A stretch of 64,000 nt of DNA, from contig OX328125.1 of NCBI GenBank assembly GCA_946811695.1, forward strand, positions 53,685,759 through 53,749,758. The letters run 5' to 3'. A model generated the notes under the pieces. That model made no database searches. It was not told where the DNA came from and worked only from the letters and a program-made list of their open reading frames with translations. Within the stretch, counting starts at the first letter, position 1. The number at the start of each line of letters is the position of its first letter. The translations under genes were made by a program, and so were the position numbers. Origin of the DNA: Gonocerus acuteangulatus. Taxonomy: Eukaryota; Arthropoda; Insecta; Hemiptera; Coreidae. Shown one piece after another: positions 41,006 through 52,884 of this stretch.

Positions 41006-41140
41006 AATTTGAACCACCTATATTTTCGTGATCTATGGGGTCTGAAACGAGAAAGTTTCTAGTCGGCACGTCTGGATTACGTCGTGAGGTCAACCTCATA
41101 AGCGGGTTCTCCCTATGGAGATAGGGAGGAACCACGCTAA
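39722..41140 (+). mobile_element. Family 1 element, copy F
   Basis: It begins ACTCGCAGGAACTGCGTC with subterminal TTAGCGCGGTTCC, has the conserved phrase at 40780-40940, (TA)n at 40950-41002, and a terminal hairpin CTCCCTATggagATAGGGAG followed by ACGCTAA at 41140. One base of the 3' repeat differs (CACGC for CGCGC). It lies 156 bp after copy E in the same orientation. Confidence 0.8.
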
Positions 41141-41689
41141 TAATATTAAAAAATGTCAAATTTGTTTTACCTGAACCCGTCTATGATGTCAGGTATAATA
41201 GTCAGTTACAATCGTTTTTATGCCTGTCAGTAAGTTGTTAGTACTAGTCAGCTAAGTTAGTAGTCAGCTGGTAGTAAATAAAGTATAATTTCAATGACTC
41301 CATAACTCGGAATAATATATTGACTCCATTAGTATCGATCTCTAATATAGCGCTAATAATAGCGCATGATCGTTTGTGAACGTATAAAACTTGCGATTAA
41401 TTATGCATATCTTTTTACAATTCAAACCAATGCCACTGACGACGGTCTCCACCAAAATATAAAGCAACAGTATATTTACTGTAACCCCTTTGAAAACAAT
41501 ATTACTTTTTTTTATAAATTAAAACAAAATAACTCCGGGTTTGACTTTATCGGTCACTCTTTAAGCTAAAGAAATATTTGCTAAATGTATTAAATGTAAA
41601 TTAATCTTTTGAAATAAATTCCAAACCACTAAATAAACAGATAGAAGACCTATTCTACACAAGGAGATAAAAAGGTTAAAAAATAAATT

Positions 41690-41925
41690 TATTTTAGAAT
41701 ATTGCGAACAGAGGATACTTACTGACAAATTCAGGGAGAGGTTTTATTTGACGGTCTAAGGATCGGCCATTCGGGGCTTTCAAACCAATATCTAATGACA
41801 GGACAGGAGAATCCAATTTATGAAATTTTTAATAACGAATTGACAGTAAAACAAATATTCACCTACTACATTAAACGAAACGACTACAACATCCCAGACA
41901 ACCTATCTGAGTTTGCTGGATAAAT
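41690..41925 (+). pseudogene. Non-LTR retrotransposon C-terminal relic
   Basis: One frame reads LFDGLRIGHSGLSNQYLMTG and, after a few codons, NELTVKQIFTYYIKRNDYNI to a stop near 41923. This aligns by eye with the C-terminal block after RNase H in the copies at 30870-31190 and 56130-56380 (RLRIGHSRLTHSYLMTRQD, LTIKHILTEC). The Cys pair is lost. It is a decayed fragment. Confidence 0.6.
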
Positions 41926-42205
41926 AAATAAATTAGCCACTACTTAGGCAGTATTAAAACATATCTACAAAAATACAATATTATTCAAGCTCATAAGGTG
42001 TCGGAAACAGTTTAATGAATCTAAATCTTTATTCCTTGAATAAGGGCATATTCGTTATGAGATTAAGTTGAAATTTATTTAATATTTAATCTTACACATT
42101 TTTTTTTTTTTTTTTGTGAATCCTACTCCACTCAAAAAATTCTGGTTTCATAGAAGACGTATCTCAGGGTGTTTATCGTCCACGATCCCTAACACATAAA
42201 TAAAT
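41926..42205. other. No gene recognised
   Basis: Decayed AT-rich sequence after the non-LTR relic, with a T-run near 42101. Nothing supportable. Confidence 0.4.
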
Positions 42206-43330
42206 GTTAAAAAGGTAGGGATTGTCGGGGTTCGGTCATTGCTTCTTAATAAAACTACATTTTACAGTGAAAATGGTCCGACAATCCCTACCTTCGCATC
42301 ATCAACGGTCAACGATCTCCTCTCAATAAATAAATGTTAATTTTTCCACGTCACTTAAATTGATCTATTTTTTAATAGTTTATTAATAAAAAATAACTGC
42401 CTTCAAGACAGTCCTTATAACGTTTTAATAAAGGTTTACAAAGAGGAATACTGTGAATTTGCTACGCGCATAGAGGTTCGCAGGGGTCACGAGCGAAATG
42501 TCACAAGTTCACGTGCCGCCTACGCAGATCCTCGTACTCGATAACTAAGCACAATCTGTTATATTTTGTCAGAAAGCAGCCCACGTAATATATATATGCA
42601 TCCAGATAACGGAATGAATTAAATTTTCATCAAAATTGTGAATATACGCTGTTAGCGCTTTTTTCATTTTACATTCATGAAAAGATGCAGCTATGGCGCA
42701 ATATTTGTTCAATTCATTGTAATTAGCTTATAATAGAATTCTGAGCTACCAGAGAAATTCCTAGTGGAAGTAGGATAGACATTATATGGCAACCTATCTT
42801 AGTTTCCAGAGAATGGATGGATCGGTTTAAGGTACCATTGTATGGCTGACATCCAAGACTCCTTTGTACTCCAAATTCTACACAAATTAATAGCTGGTGG
42901 GTCCATAAGAATGTATCATCCTCAGGTTTTTATTATTTACTATACAACGCCCTACTCTGGTGAGAAGAGTTTGTATTTAGTAGAGACCACTGAAGACGAA
43001 GACAGCCATCTTAAGGTACTTTGCAATAAACTGATATTAAGCATTATTATAGCCCATCGGCAGTTAATTTTTGTAGAATTTGCGGTCTTAACGAGTCTTG
43101 GTTCCCAGCCACATAATGGTAGCTTAAAAGCTGTGTAAATACAATATATTTACTAAAATTTGGCGCAATAAAGAACCGAATGCGATTTATTGAGAGGAGA
43201 TCGTTGACCACTGGGATTGGGAAGGTAGATATTATCAGGGTTCGGCCTAGGTCTCTTAATTAAATTACATTCATTAGAACAAAATGTTTTTTCCGACGTT
43301 TTGGCTTTAAATTCAAGCCTTAAGCAGGGC
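42206..43330. repeat. Inverted and direct repeats, unassigned element
   Basis: A 17-bp hairpin pair AAGGTAGGGATTGTCGG lies at 42212-42228 and as its complement at 42278-42294. GGTCAACGATCTCCTCTC at 42307-42324 recurs inverted at about 43192-43209. A diverged direct copy (AAGGTAGATATTATCAGGG, TTCGG) starts near 43217 and leads to TTTTTTCCGACGTTTTGGC. This arrangement reminds me of the complex terminal repeats of Penelope-like elements, but no RT/GIY-YIG frame is seen. A 98-codon frame at 42842-43138 is unassigned. Confidence 0.4.
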
Positions 43331-43807
43331 TGTAAAACAGGGAGAACAGACCTAATACTAATTTATATACGAAATAAATTAATGTAAAAACATTATACAT
43401 AGAAGAAGATGTGTGTTATAGGTAAAGCTTAAATTAATGATAGATCGACACAGATTTAAAACTTAAATGGGCCCATAGTAATAGATGTAAATTGAATTAA
43501 TACAGAGTGATAATAGACTTACCGATGAGAAGAAGGAGAACTATGCCTCACGGATGTATAATTATTTCTGAATCTTGTGGATCGCTGAAATTTTTGGGAA
43601 AATAGGATGGGGAGGGGGTTGTTGTATTAAATGAGATACTTCCGAGAATCTTATTATACTCGATTAATTAGAAAGTCCAATTACTGGACCATCTATTATT
43701 TTATTTATTAAGTAGTTTGCAATACAATACAATACTATAATTTCGGGCTGTCCTCCTCAAGAGCGCACTGAGGCCGTGCGACCTATTGTGCTGCTCTCTT
43801 CAGAATT
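43331..43807. other. No gene recognised
   Basis: AT-rich, possibly the continuation of the repeat element at 42206-43330. Nothing supportable. Confidence 0.4.
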
Positions 43808-45421
43808 TTACTGCCTTAAATAATCCAGGATCGATATTTCGCTTGATTTGGTATCCTTTGTGTCAACAATGTACCTAAAGCGTACATGATCCAGCCGTTC
43901 GCAGTCACGGACGTTGAATATCTTCATCCTATGAAGGTGCTTCTTCAGGTTGCAATTTCCTGTGATTATTCTAATAGCTTCCCGAAGTCCTACTCTGTTG
44001 AGGAGCTTCAGCTCTTTGCAGGGCTCTCCAAAAGGCTTTTGAATATAGTATTTAGTATTTGACTTTCCCACAGGTTTTGTTGCTTGTTATGCAGCCATTG
44101 GCAAATTGTCCGTTTGAACAATGACCCTGGTGCCCCGCAAAAAGGCCTATTGGCGCTGTAGCGGCACCTTTTCCAGCAAGTAGGTCCGCCCTTTCATTGC
44201 CTGGTATTCCACTGAGCCCATGTATCCAGTGGATCTCGACACAGTTCCTATTCTTGGCCAATTCATTTAGTTCCATTTTGCACTCCCTGGCCAGTTTTGA
44301 CGTAGTCTTTGGGATGTTTAGCGCCTTACAAGCGGATAAGCTGTCGGTAAGAAAATTAATCCTTTTCTTTCTACATTGTGTTGTGAGGATTGCAAATACC
44401 CCTGCCTGAAAGACCGACGGTTCCTTTCCTAAGGCAATGAGGGTGCCCCCCCCCTTGGCACCCCTACACCATATTTCAGAGCCAGTCCCCTCAGAGGTCT
44501 TCGATCCATCTGTGTAGAGGTTGAACCCATTGGGTATATTCTCTGGTGTGGTCAATATGGATTTACGCTCCACTCCAGAGTTGACCTTGAAGCTTCTAAG
44601 GAAATCATATTCCGCAATAATTGTATCCGACGGAATACCCGATTCTAATAATCCTAAAGATTCTTGAGTGTCATCCCTGTGCTTAAGGCGTTTTGAACAC
44701 ATTCAGTGAGGTCAGTCTATGAGCTGTAATCTTGGCCATCCAAGCTACATGCAAGTGCAGTGGAAATATGTCTAAGAGTGCTTCCAGAGCAAGAATGGGC
44801 GTTGAATCCATTACCCCATCTATAAGGAGGCATCCTTGCCTTTTTATTCCATTCACTATGGCATGCATGTATTTGATGCCCAATGGTGCCGCAATAGGCG
44901 ACAATTGACCTGACTGCGTTCAGGTAGAGCCATCTGGTAATGTGCGGTTTACGACCCCAGGTTCTACCGCACAGCTTCATACCTGTCTACAATGCAAACG
45001 TGGACTTCTTCCTTATGTGTTCCAGGTCTATCTTCCAAGTTAGCTTAGATCCAGGTAGTAAGTATCGGTGTTGGGAGTCGGTTGGTGAAGGTTCATCATC
45101 ATCAGGTAGTAAGTAGTTTAAGCAATGTGGCGTAAAATAACTACTTTGCTGAGGAAAGTACTTAGTTACGCAGCTCCTGCGAGAAGGATTTATTAATTTT
45201 AAAATGCTATATATTTTATGTTGTTGATAAATGTTTTTCTGCACTTTTTCTGCAAATTGAATCTGAGAACACCCCGCCCCCCATCTGCCCTTTAGCTGCA
45301 GATTCAGACATGATTGTAAATCCCTGAGGTATGGTTTGATCTTTCTTGAAAAAAAAAGCAAAATTGTATCATCACTGTGGCAAAATTCACTGATCAGTCT
45401 TGATAGATCGTGAAACAACAT
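43808..45421 (-). pseudogene. Decayed non-LTR retrotransposon pol (RT end + RNase H)
   Basis: On -, pieces in order: an SDDTILL box in place of the usual ADD (near 45375), LTWKIDLEHIRKKSTFAL just before 44987, KLCGRTWGRKPH (about 44977) with WLYLNAVRSIVAY, a second-frame piece (ILALEALLDIFPLHLHVAWM, about 44830-44740), RNase H (NLYTDGSKTS, FLTDSLSA, HWIHGLSGIPGNERADLLAG) at 44540-44150, and a C-terminal CNLKKHLHRM block. Several frame changes and stops separate them. A stub of a family 2 element (45153-45190) sits inside. The style is that of RNase H-bearing I/R1-type elements but of a different lineage from the copies at 3.3, 31 and 56 kb. Dead. Confidence 0.75.
45153..45190 (-). mobile_element. 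Family 2 terminal stub
   Basis: GAGGAAAGTACTTAGTTACG, then CAGCTCCTGCGAGAAGGA, is the complement of the family 2 starting end (subterminal repeat plus 5' hairpin). The rest of an element is not visible here, so only a short remnant within a broken pol remains. Confidence 0.5.
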
Positions 45422-45434
45422 TTTAAAATAAAAA

Positions 45435-46661
45435 GTCCGACTCGCAGGAACTTCGTCATCTTAGCGCGGTTACGTACATCTCGAAGAAATGGAATAGATT
45501 AGCATCACAAATCACAGGAAACTGACAGTAGCCAACTTAGACAGAAGCGGATAATTCTTAATCTGTATAAGTTAATTCAATTATGTACTGAAAATGTACT
45601 TACTCTTTGACTACTGCTCAGAAGGCTCTATTCTAAACAATCAAAAATTCGTTGTCATTTTAAGTATCTTGTTTTACTTGCAAATTCGTTTTACTGTTAT
45701 AATCAACTGTAAATATGTGCCTCATGGCGAATAAAATTCCATTCTGCCGTGGGTTAAATCTTTCTATAAAATCAGAAATAACGATAACATCAGTTGGAGG
45801 CTAAGAGGAAGGTTAATAGACAGGAGAATTCAAAACAAACTACGTCATCATAGTTAGCCACTGCCATCTTGATTACCACAGCCACTCCAATTACTAATTA
45901 TTATTATTACCAATACCTTTCACCGTTTCTTAGCTTATTTTACTAATATAATAATTTTACTGATAAATGCAATTTAAAACAACCAAATAAAAATTGAGAT
46001 ACACAAAGAGAAAAATCCTTTCAAAACAACAAAACAAACACTTTTGTAGTTTTATGCGCTTATATCTCTGATTGACGTTGTCATATCGAAAATTGCTTCA
46101 GAATCTTTTTTGTAGAGAATTTAGTATACAATCGAATAGTCACCTTCCACTTACCGCGATTTACCAACCGTTACCGAGATATTTACGAAAAATGTATGAA
46201 GATCCGAAAACTTTTCACGTCTATTAAGAAAATAATTCTTTTCGCATCCATCCTTAACTCCAAATATAACAAAAATGTAAACATCTTAGTTGGAGTTAAT
46301 TTCCAAGATGTAGAAAATATTTCAATTGAATCCCGCGATTCTAAGTACCTACAAAAAAATAATGACTTACAAAATCATTGATTCCACTTTTCTCAGAAAC
46401 GGTTACAGATATCGCCTTGAAAATGGTTTCATTCGTTTTCTTATGGTAACAAACCTATAAAACAAGTACCTGCAAGCATATAAACTCAAAAACGTAAGCG
46501 TTACGATTTTTTTTTGCGCGAATTTCGCCCCAAACACTATCCTCTAGTGGGCGGAGTCTGCTGGTTAACGAACTTGACCTTTAAAATTAGACGAAAGATT
46601 TTTGTACCAAATATCATCAAAATCGGACCATTTTTGAGCCGTCAGGATCGCGAACAGACAA

Positions 46662-46718
<57 letters not shown>

Positions 46719-46854
46719 AATTTTAGCCATATATATTTTCGTGATCTATAGGGTCTGAAACGTGAAAGTTTCTAGTCGGCACTTCCGGATTGCGTCATGA
46801 GGTCAACCTCATAAGCGGGGTACTCCCTATGGAGACAGGGAGTAACCGCGCTAA
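45435..46854 (+). mobile_element. Family 1 element, copy G, with covarying ends
   Basis: GTCCGACTCGCAGG at 45435, subterminal TTAGCGCGGTTAC, conserved phrase 46485-46640, (TA)n at 46665-46714, terminal hairpin TACTCCCT/AGGGAGTA and ACCGCGCTAA at 46854. Compared with other copies (GGTTCC), the 5' repeat, the 3' repeat and the hairpin 5' arm all carry the matching change to GGTTAC/GTAACC/TACTCC. That supports a functional need for these three sites to match. Confidence 0.85.
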
Positions 46855-47521
46855 AATGATAACCGGAAATAGCCTGTTGAGCAATAAAGACTCATTTATA
46901 TTTTAAAATTTTGTTGTATATACTAGCATGACTATTTCACATTGGTTGATCTGGTTGACGGACAACGATCTATTCTGAATGAATGTCTCATAAGCAAAAA
47001 ACTTGGTAGAACTTTTTTTTTCCCACCTAATCTTTTTATTTTGTAGTTACTTAATTCTTAATTGTCATTGATGGGATGGTCACCTCTTGGCTAGGGAGAT
47101 TTCCTAGCAGATCCCATTTTGTCAAGGAATACTGTGAAAGAACTTATTTAAATTCAAGCATAGTTAAAAACTAAGAAAAAAAAAATGAAGAAAGTAATTT
47201 AAGGTTTGAAAGAATTTCGTTAACAATTATTATTAAGGTAATGCAATCGTCATCGCATTATTGTTTTTCTCCTAACAAAAGATATTTTAATGAATGCTTT
47301 CATATAATGTCGTCCCGAAAGAGCAGTTAAATGAAACTCCTTCACAAAAGATAAAGTATCTAATCAAGCATCTTTTTCTATTCAACCATAATTGAAGTAT
47401 AATTCAAGTGGAAAGAACTCGATATTATCCTTACATTATACTTTAATATTTATACTTAGAATTGTCATATCTGCGTTCGTAACTACTTATTTCAATTTTT
47501 TTTTAGAATAATTCTTTTTAG
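46855..47521. other. No gene recognised
   Basis: AT-rich DNA between a family 1 and a family 2 element; nothing supportable. Confidence 0.5.
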
Positions 47522-47632
47522 CACTTTCCTCTGAAGGAAATTAGCTATTGAGGTTGAACTCATGAAGGAATTTTTTAAAAATGTCTTCGAATCTTTATCG
47601 ATCCTACCTAGTAGACACCGAAAATGACTCCC

Positions 47633-47953
47633 TTTTGGCTCCGGAGTAACCCCCCCCCCTCCAGATGTACCGATTTTGTTGGTTAACGAACTCGCGTTCA
47701 ATCGTTTGATGGAAGAATACTACATTCCAAGTTTCGTGGCGAAAAAACAAGAACTCTAGCCGGTATCGTGTTAACGGACAAATATATATATATATATATA
47801 TATTTGTCCGTTAACACGATACCGGCCAGAGTTTTTGTTTTTTCGCCACGAAACTTGGAATGTAGTATTCTTCCATCAAACGATTGAACGCGAGTTCGTT
47901 AACCAACAAAATCGGTACATCTGGGGGGGGGGGGGGTTACTCCGGAGCCAAAG
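47633..47953. repeat. Perfect-looking local palindrome centred on (TA)n
   Basis: The left half runs from TTGGCTCCGGAGTAAC through CCAAGTTTCGTGGCG to GTTAACGGACAAA. After (TA)n at 47782-47804 the same sequence returns inverted to GTTACTCCGGAGCCAAA. Arms are about 145 bp, with very few differences (AGAACTCTAGCCG against the complement of GGCCAGAGTTTT). This is a local inverted duplication of the family 2 microsatellite module. Confidence 0.8.
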
Positions 47954-48336
47954 TAGTTATTTGCCAATACCAGCCATAATATTTGTTATATTTTAACGAA
48001 ACTCAGTATTCGTTGTGGTCAACTAAAGAGAAAAAGTTGTTATAAAAATAAACTAAATCGGTTGACTAGAAGGGGGGGGGGGTTTACTCCGGACAGAAAT
48101 TACTAATTTCCTTATACCGGTCGTAATTTCTGTTGTCTTGTAACGTAACTCTTTATACGTCCTGGCTATCTAATAAGAAAGAAGTGATATGAAAATGAAC
48201 TAAATCGGTCTATACGGAATGGGGGGGGGTGTTACTTAGCATTATGTTTGAATTGAATTCTTCCGCCAAACGTAGGTTCGCAAAACTCATCAAGATCAAT
48301 AGATCAAAATGTGAAGTTTTTTGTATTTAGTACTTA

Positions 48337-50627
48337 CAAGGGGAGTATACAGCGATGGGGGTCACACGTGAATAGTCGACACGTGTCCGAGCGTTCCGTC
48401 CAATGCGCCTTAGGAGCCGAGAAATAAAATAAAATAGGTTGAAAGTGCTTTATTTTTTATATCCAGTTTAAAAAATGATATCGACATGATTCTTTCACCA
48501 ATTCATTTGTTTTATAGAGTAGATTAAAAGAAAAATATAATCGTTAAAAAATAATTTATATTTCCTCAAATATATTCAAAAATATGCTATCTTTTTGAGG
48601 TAAACTAGTATTATACATTTTTTTACAACAAAATTAATAGCAGATTTAAAATTAGCACCCCAAGAAACCCTAATATATTGAATATCATTGAAAACAAAAA
48701 ATAATGATTTTTCCTAGTCTGGAGACTAAAAATTTGTAAGCGAAAAGGTTTTATTTTTAATTTATTTTAAGAGCTTCGCAACGAAGGTGACTTGCTCTTT
48801 TTAAATTACAAAACTAATATACAATATAAAAAAGTAGAAATTTATGGAACTAAATATTACATAAGTGTTAAGAATAAGAAATAGGAGCTAACATTATTTA
48901 CAGTATTGCTATTTACAATATAGACATTATATTTACATAATTATTTACATACATATGACTTGTATATACATACATATGACTAAAACTACTAACATTAATT
49001 AATGGTTCAAAAAAAAATTTAATTGAAATCAGATTATTATTATACCCTCGAAATATTATCTAAATTTTTTCCTGGAATCAAATTTTTGTGTGTAGGTTTT
49101 GTTGTTTTAAAAATGGTAATATATCGTTGACGAAGGGGCTACCCTCTGTCAGTAGTTCCTGTAAGTTGTAAGGTAGTAAGCGAAAAGGTAATGTAACGTT
49201 TTGAAATTCAATATCTCCCCTTGAGATAATCCGATTTTTACATCATTGAAATCTTTCGAAAGGAGAAAGACTTCTTTTTCTAACCATATAAATTACTATT
49301 GTATTATCTCAAAAGGTACTTTCGAAAAATGGTTTTCAAAATAAAAATATAATGTAAACTTTTTTGCATATAACGTCAATTCCAGAACACGTAGAAACAC
49401 CCCAATTGGACGGAAATGTGTCACATTATGGCCTTTATTAACTCTCCAAGTTTGGTTTGGATCGGGTAAATATTCTTTGAAATATGGCCGGATTCTTGAA
49501 TCTTTAACAAACTTTTACGGGCCCCCCCTTAGCAAAATTTAAAATACATTTTGTTAAATTTTTTTAATATTCCCAAAATTTGAATTTAGGAGTTTTTCAA
49601 TGTGCTAAAAACGAATCTGACATCCGTTTTTAAATAAAAAATTGTTTTACATACTTGACTCTGTAGAAGTCATTTGTATATATATACATAAACCTACATT
49701 TGAAAAGTTATCGATTATGAAACAATTTTTGATTTAAAAACGGATGTCAGATTCGTTTTTAGCACATTGAAAAACTCCTAAATTCAAATTTTGGGAATAT
49801 TACAAAAATTTAAAAAAATGTATTTTAAATTTCGCTAAGGGGGACCCTTAAAATTTTGTTAGAGATTCAAGAATCCGGCCATATTTCAAAGAATATTTAC
49901 CCGATCCAAACCAAACTTGGAGGGCCAATAAAGTCCATAAAGTGACACATTTCCGTCCAATCGGGGTGTTCCTGCGTGTTCTGGAATTGACGTTATATGC
50001 AAAAAAGTTTACATTCTATTTTTGTTTTGAAAACCATTTTTCGCAAGTACCTTTTGAGATAATACAATAGTCATTTATATGGTTAGAAAAAGGAGTCTTT
50101 ATCCTTTCGAAAGATTTCAATGATGTAAAAATCGGATAATCTCAAGGGGAGATATTGAATTTCAAAACGTTACATTACCTTTTCCCTTACAAATGTTTAG
50201 TCTCTTCCAGACTAGGAAAAATCATTATTTCTTGTTTTCAATGATATTCAGTATATTAGGGTTTCTTGGGGTGCTGATTTTAAATCTGCTATTATTGTTG
50301 GTGTAAAAAAGTGTATAATACTTGTTTACCTGAAAACGAAAGCATATTTTTGAATATATTTGAGGAAATATAAATTATTTTTTAACGTTTATATTTTTCT
50401 TTTAATCTACTCTATAAAACAAATGAATTGGTGAAAGAATCATGTCGATATCATTTTCTAAACCCGATAAAAAAAATAAAGCACTTTCAACCTATTTTAT
50501 TTTATTTCTCGGCTCCTAAGGCGCATTGGGCGGAACGCTCGGACACGTGTCTACTATTTTTCGATGTAGAATCACTAGAAAAAAAATTGGTCCAAATCGG
50601 TGACCCCATCGCTGTATACTCCCCTTG
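48337..50627. mobile_element. Foldback DNA transposon with TTA target duplication
   Basis: Ends CAAGGGGAGTATACAGCGAT and its complement are flanked by TTA at 48334-48336 and 50628-50630, the duplication type of PIF/Harbinger elements. The arms, about 0.9 kb without insertions, meet near 49640-49720. The left arm is interrupted by a non-LTR tail (48750-49175) whose empty site is preserved in the right arm. No transposase frame is seen. Superfamily assignment from TTA alone is tentative. Confidence 0.8.
48750..49175 (-). mobile_element. 5'-truncated non-LTR insertion with 14-bp TSD
   Basis: Flanked by GTAAGCGAAAAGGT at 48736-48749 and 49176-49189. On - it starts with a short pol C-terminus (frames reading LQELLTEGSP and FVNDILPFLK by eye), then an AT-rich 3' UTR, the GAGC hairpin (near 48770-48812) and an AAAT-rich tail. 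The right arm of the host foldback shows the uninterrupted site (about 50175-50200, complement). Confidence 0.8.
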
Positions 50628-50705
50628 TTAGTGTAGTACCCCGCATACACAAAACTCTGGAAGGAAATTAATTACCAAATTAATAATTGAAACAGCTGCT
50701 CATAA

Positions 50706-50765
50706 AAAAATGTATTTTATTTATTTATTGCTGGATCGCAACGGAGGCGACTAGCAAATTATGAT
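50706..50765 (-). mobile_element. 60-bp non-LTR tail insertion
   Basis: Only the 3' hairpin (GCTGGATCGCAACGGAGGCG, then ACTAGCAA, read on +) and the TTTATTTATT tail are present. They are flanked by GCTCATAA at 50698-50705 and 50766-50773. The duplication shows a real target-primed insertion in spite of its tiny size. Confidence 0.7.
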
Positions 50766-50882
50766 GCTCATAATTATTTTATTTATCTATATAGGTTATT
50801 TCAAACAAATTATTCAGGAATGCACTCGGCACTACCCAATTCTGAGGAAAGTGCTTAGTTATGCAGCTCCTACGTGACGGAC

Positions 50883-51660
50883 TTTTACTTTCCTATAAAT
50901 TATACTTATGTGAATAATCTAAGGTGTTAGGTCCTCTAGTAAATATGCTGTTGTTATACCTGTTGGTGGAGACCGTCGTCACTGGCTTTGGTGAGAGTAC
51001 TGTGTGCGAGCTCTTTTGACGGAAGTACATCATTAAGTAAAAGTGGCTTGATAATGATCTACTACGTCGAACGCGCTCGCCCACAGTATGATAACAATTG
51101 TCCTTATACTTTTTCACGAAGAAACTAAGACTTTCTGCTTTTCTTTGAGGCTGTTTTATCAATGATTTGTTATTTTAATTCATGTTTTAATTCTTCCGGA
51201 CGTTGAGTTGTAGTTAACAATGTTTTATGCGCTTGCTATATTTGTCTAAATTCGTATAGTATTGATCTGTTACGATATCCTTTCGAAACTCTTTACAAAT
51301 AAAACTTCATTCGATGGACTTACGAGGACATGAAGGCATTAAATGAAACGAAAAGGCTGACGAACCTCCACAAAATCTCTTATGCCATATTTTACACTTT
51401 AGCCCTGAACGCTGACGAATCCGGCACTCTGGGAGGAAGGCGGCTTCCGGAGTGGTACCCAGAAACCCGACCAGGCCTCTCAACTCCACCCGGCCTCATC
51501 CGTCGTTATTTGAATTATAGTTTAATTTTGAAGGTTTTTATTTTCATCTCGGGAGATTTGAATTTACTTTATTTTTAATTTCGATATTTCTTTATAATAT
51601 TTGTATTGTAGATTTGAGTAAAATATTTTCTAATGATATTTGATAAGGACGTTTAAAATT
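50883..51660. other. No gene recognised
   Basis: Short overlapping frames at 50893-51162 (-) and 51307-51578 (both strands) have no recognisable domain. Nothing supportable. Confidence 0.45.
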
Positions 51661-51715
51661 AGAACAGCCTATTGATCTGGTTAGGGTGATCGGCTTTGTT
51701 TCTCATCGAGTTTGC

Positions 51716-52159
51716 AATCTATTTACAGGTGTCGAACGGCGATTATTTGATTACATTCTTCACAAAGTGGAGGAGCGTCTCGCATTATTAGAAATGAATG
51801 GGTTATTCTTTTAGACCCGATCCTAAGGCGAGTCAGGACCCGTTCTTATTTTTTGGTTGGTCGAATTGATGTTTGCCAAAATATTTTTTTCTTTTTATGG
51901 TCCATAATTTCTTTTGAGTTACAATGTCCCAGGTTCGTTGCCATTTTTGTATCATTATTTGCTTTACATAGCTTAGTTGGTCTCCTTGATGTATTCTGTG
52001 ATATCTTATTTCTTCTCCTATCACCTTTTTAGCCGACTCGTCTTCCGCTTTATTGACCGGTATACCGCAATGACTTTCAATCCGGACAAATATTACATTT
52101 TGGTTTTGATGGTTTAGCTGCTCATGCGATCTAATATTATGAAATATTTTGAGCGTCAA
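51716..52159 (-). pseudogene. Non-LTR RNase H / C-terminal relic
   Basis: On - the frame from 52159 carries VIFVRIESHCGIPVNKAEDE, the last RNase H motif (usually 'SHCGI.GNE.AD'), then KWQRTWD. After a frame change, RLRIGSKRITHSFLIMRD with CEEC and VRHL follow near 51820-51720. This matches the C-terminal layout of RNase H-bearing non-LTR pols, but as a more diverged lineage. RT and the first RNase H motifs are lost. Confidence 0.7.
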
Positions 52160-52178
52160 TGCAGTGATTTCTGTACTT

Positions 52179-52790
52179 CAGGGGTGCTCAAGCATGAACT
52201 GCTGGCGATCGGCCTTAATATTGTCAGATTACGATCGATCGACTCATGCATAAAAAGCTCATAATTTTACAAAAGTGCGAGTTTATTGATTCTTAAAAAA
52301 ACGACGAGTTCTAGTGTCTAAACTTAACTAAAGAGCGACTTTGGGTGTTAAAGTTTGAGTACAGCATGTCCTCAGCATACGTTTCATGAGATGGTACGTA
52401 ATTACCGAGTGCTAATCGCAAACATAACGACATATATTTGTCAGTTAAGTTGAATGCGATATTTTGACTTAATTATTTTCATTTCAAAAATTCAGACTTG
52501 CACAAGTTAGTTGAACCACACATTGCTGTCAGCTTAAGGGCGATTTGCCTTATATTTGGATATTCATCTTCAGACATAAGAAACTAGACATTTGTATCAG
52601 ATGCTGTGACTTCAAGATGTTTGCGGTATTTGCCAATTTACTGATATCATAAAGATGTATTTCGAATTGGCCCAAAATATTTGATAATTTTGCCTCATAA
52701 ATATCAAAATACAACAGAGGAATGCTTGCTTTCAAAGACTGAAAATGATCTGCCATAAGCTGCAAGGAAAGTCAGAAAATTGAGGAAAAA
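52179..52790 (-). pseudogene. hAT transposase C-terminal relic with terminal repeat
   Basis: On -, YPNIRQIALKLTAMCGSTNL (near 52565-52505) leads into CKSEF, then MKIIKSKYR and, in shifted frame, LTDKYMSLCLRLALGNYVPS. This is the dimerisation region of SCAND3/GTF2IRD2-like hAT transposases ('YPNLR..AL.....FGSTY.CE..FS.MK..KSK.RS.LTD.HL...LR'). CAGGGGTGCTCAAGC at 52179 on + has the form of a hAT terminal repeat. At least two frame changes; the 5' end is not found. Dead. Confidence 0.7.
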
Positions 52791-52884
52791 TCTATGGAAA
52801 TAAAAAACACGGCTTTTCTTTGATAAGTACCACACATTCCTCTGAAAAAGCCGCCTGTTGTCGCTTGCGAGGGCCTATTTCGCC

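Larger units (their letters stand above)
47522..50882 (-). mobile_element. Family 2 element, copy 2c, with nested insertions
   Basis: Read on -, it begins at 50882 (GTCCGTCACGTAGGAGCTGC) with subterminal CTAAGCACTTTCCTC and ends at 47522 with hairpin TTTCCTTCAGAGGAAA and GTGCTAA. Two insertions break it: a foldback transposon (48337-50627) and a 60-bp non-LTR tail (50706-50765). Its tandem units lie at 47950-48240, and a local palindrome surrounds its microsatellite. Confidence 0.8.

Noticed and set aside
42842..43138. 98-codon frame as a host exon
   Set aside because: No recognisable domain, and it lies inside a region bounded by inverted repeats; left unassigned.
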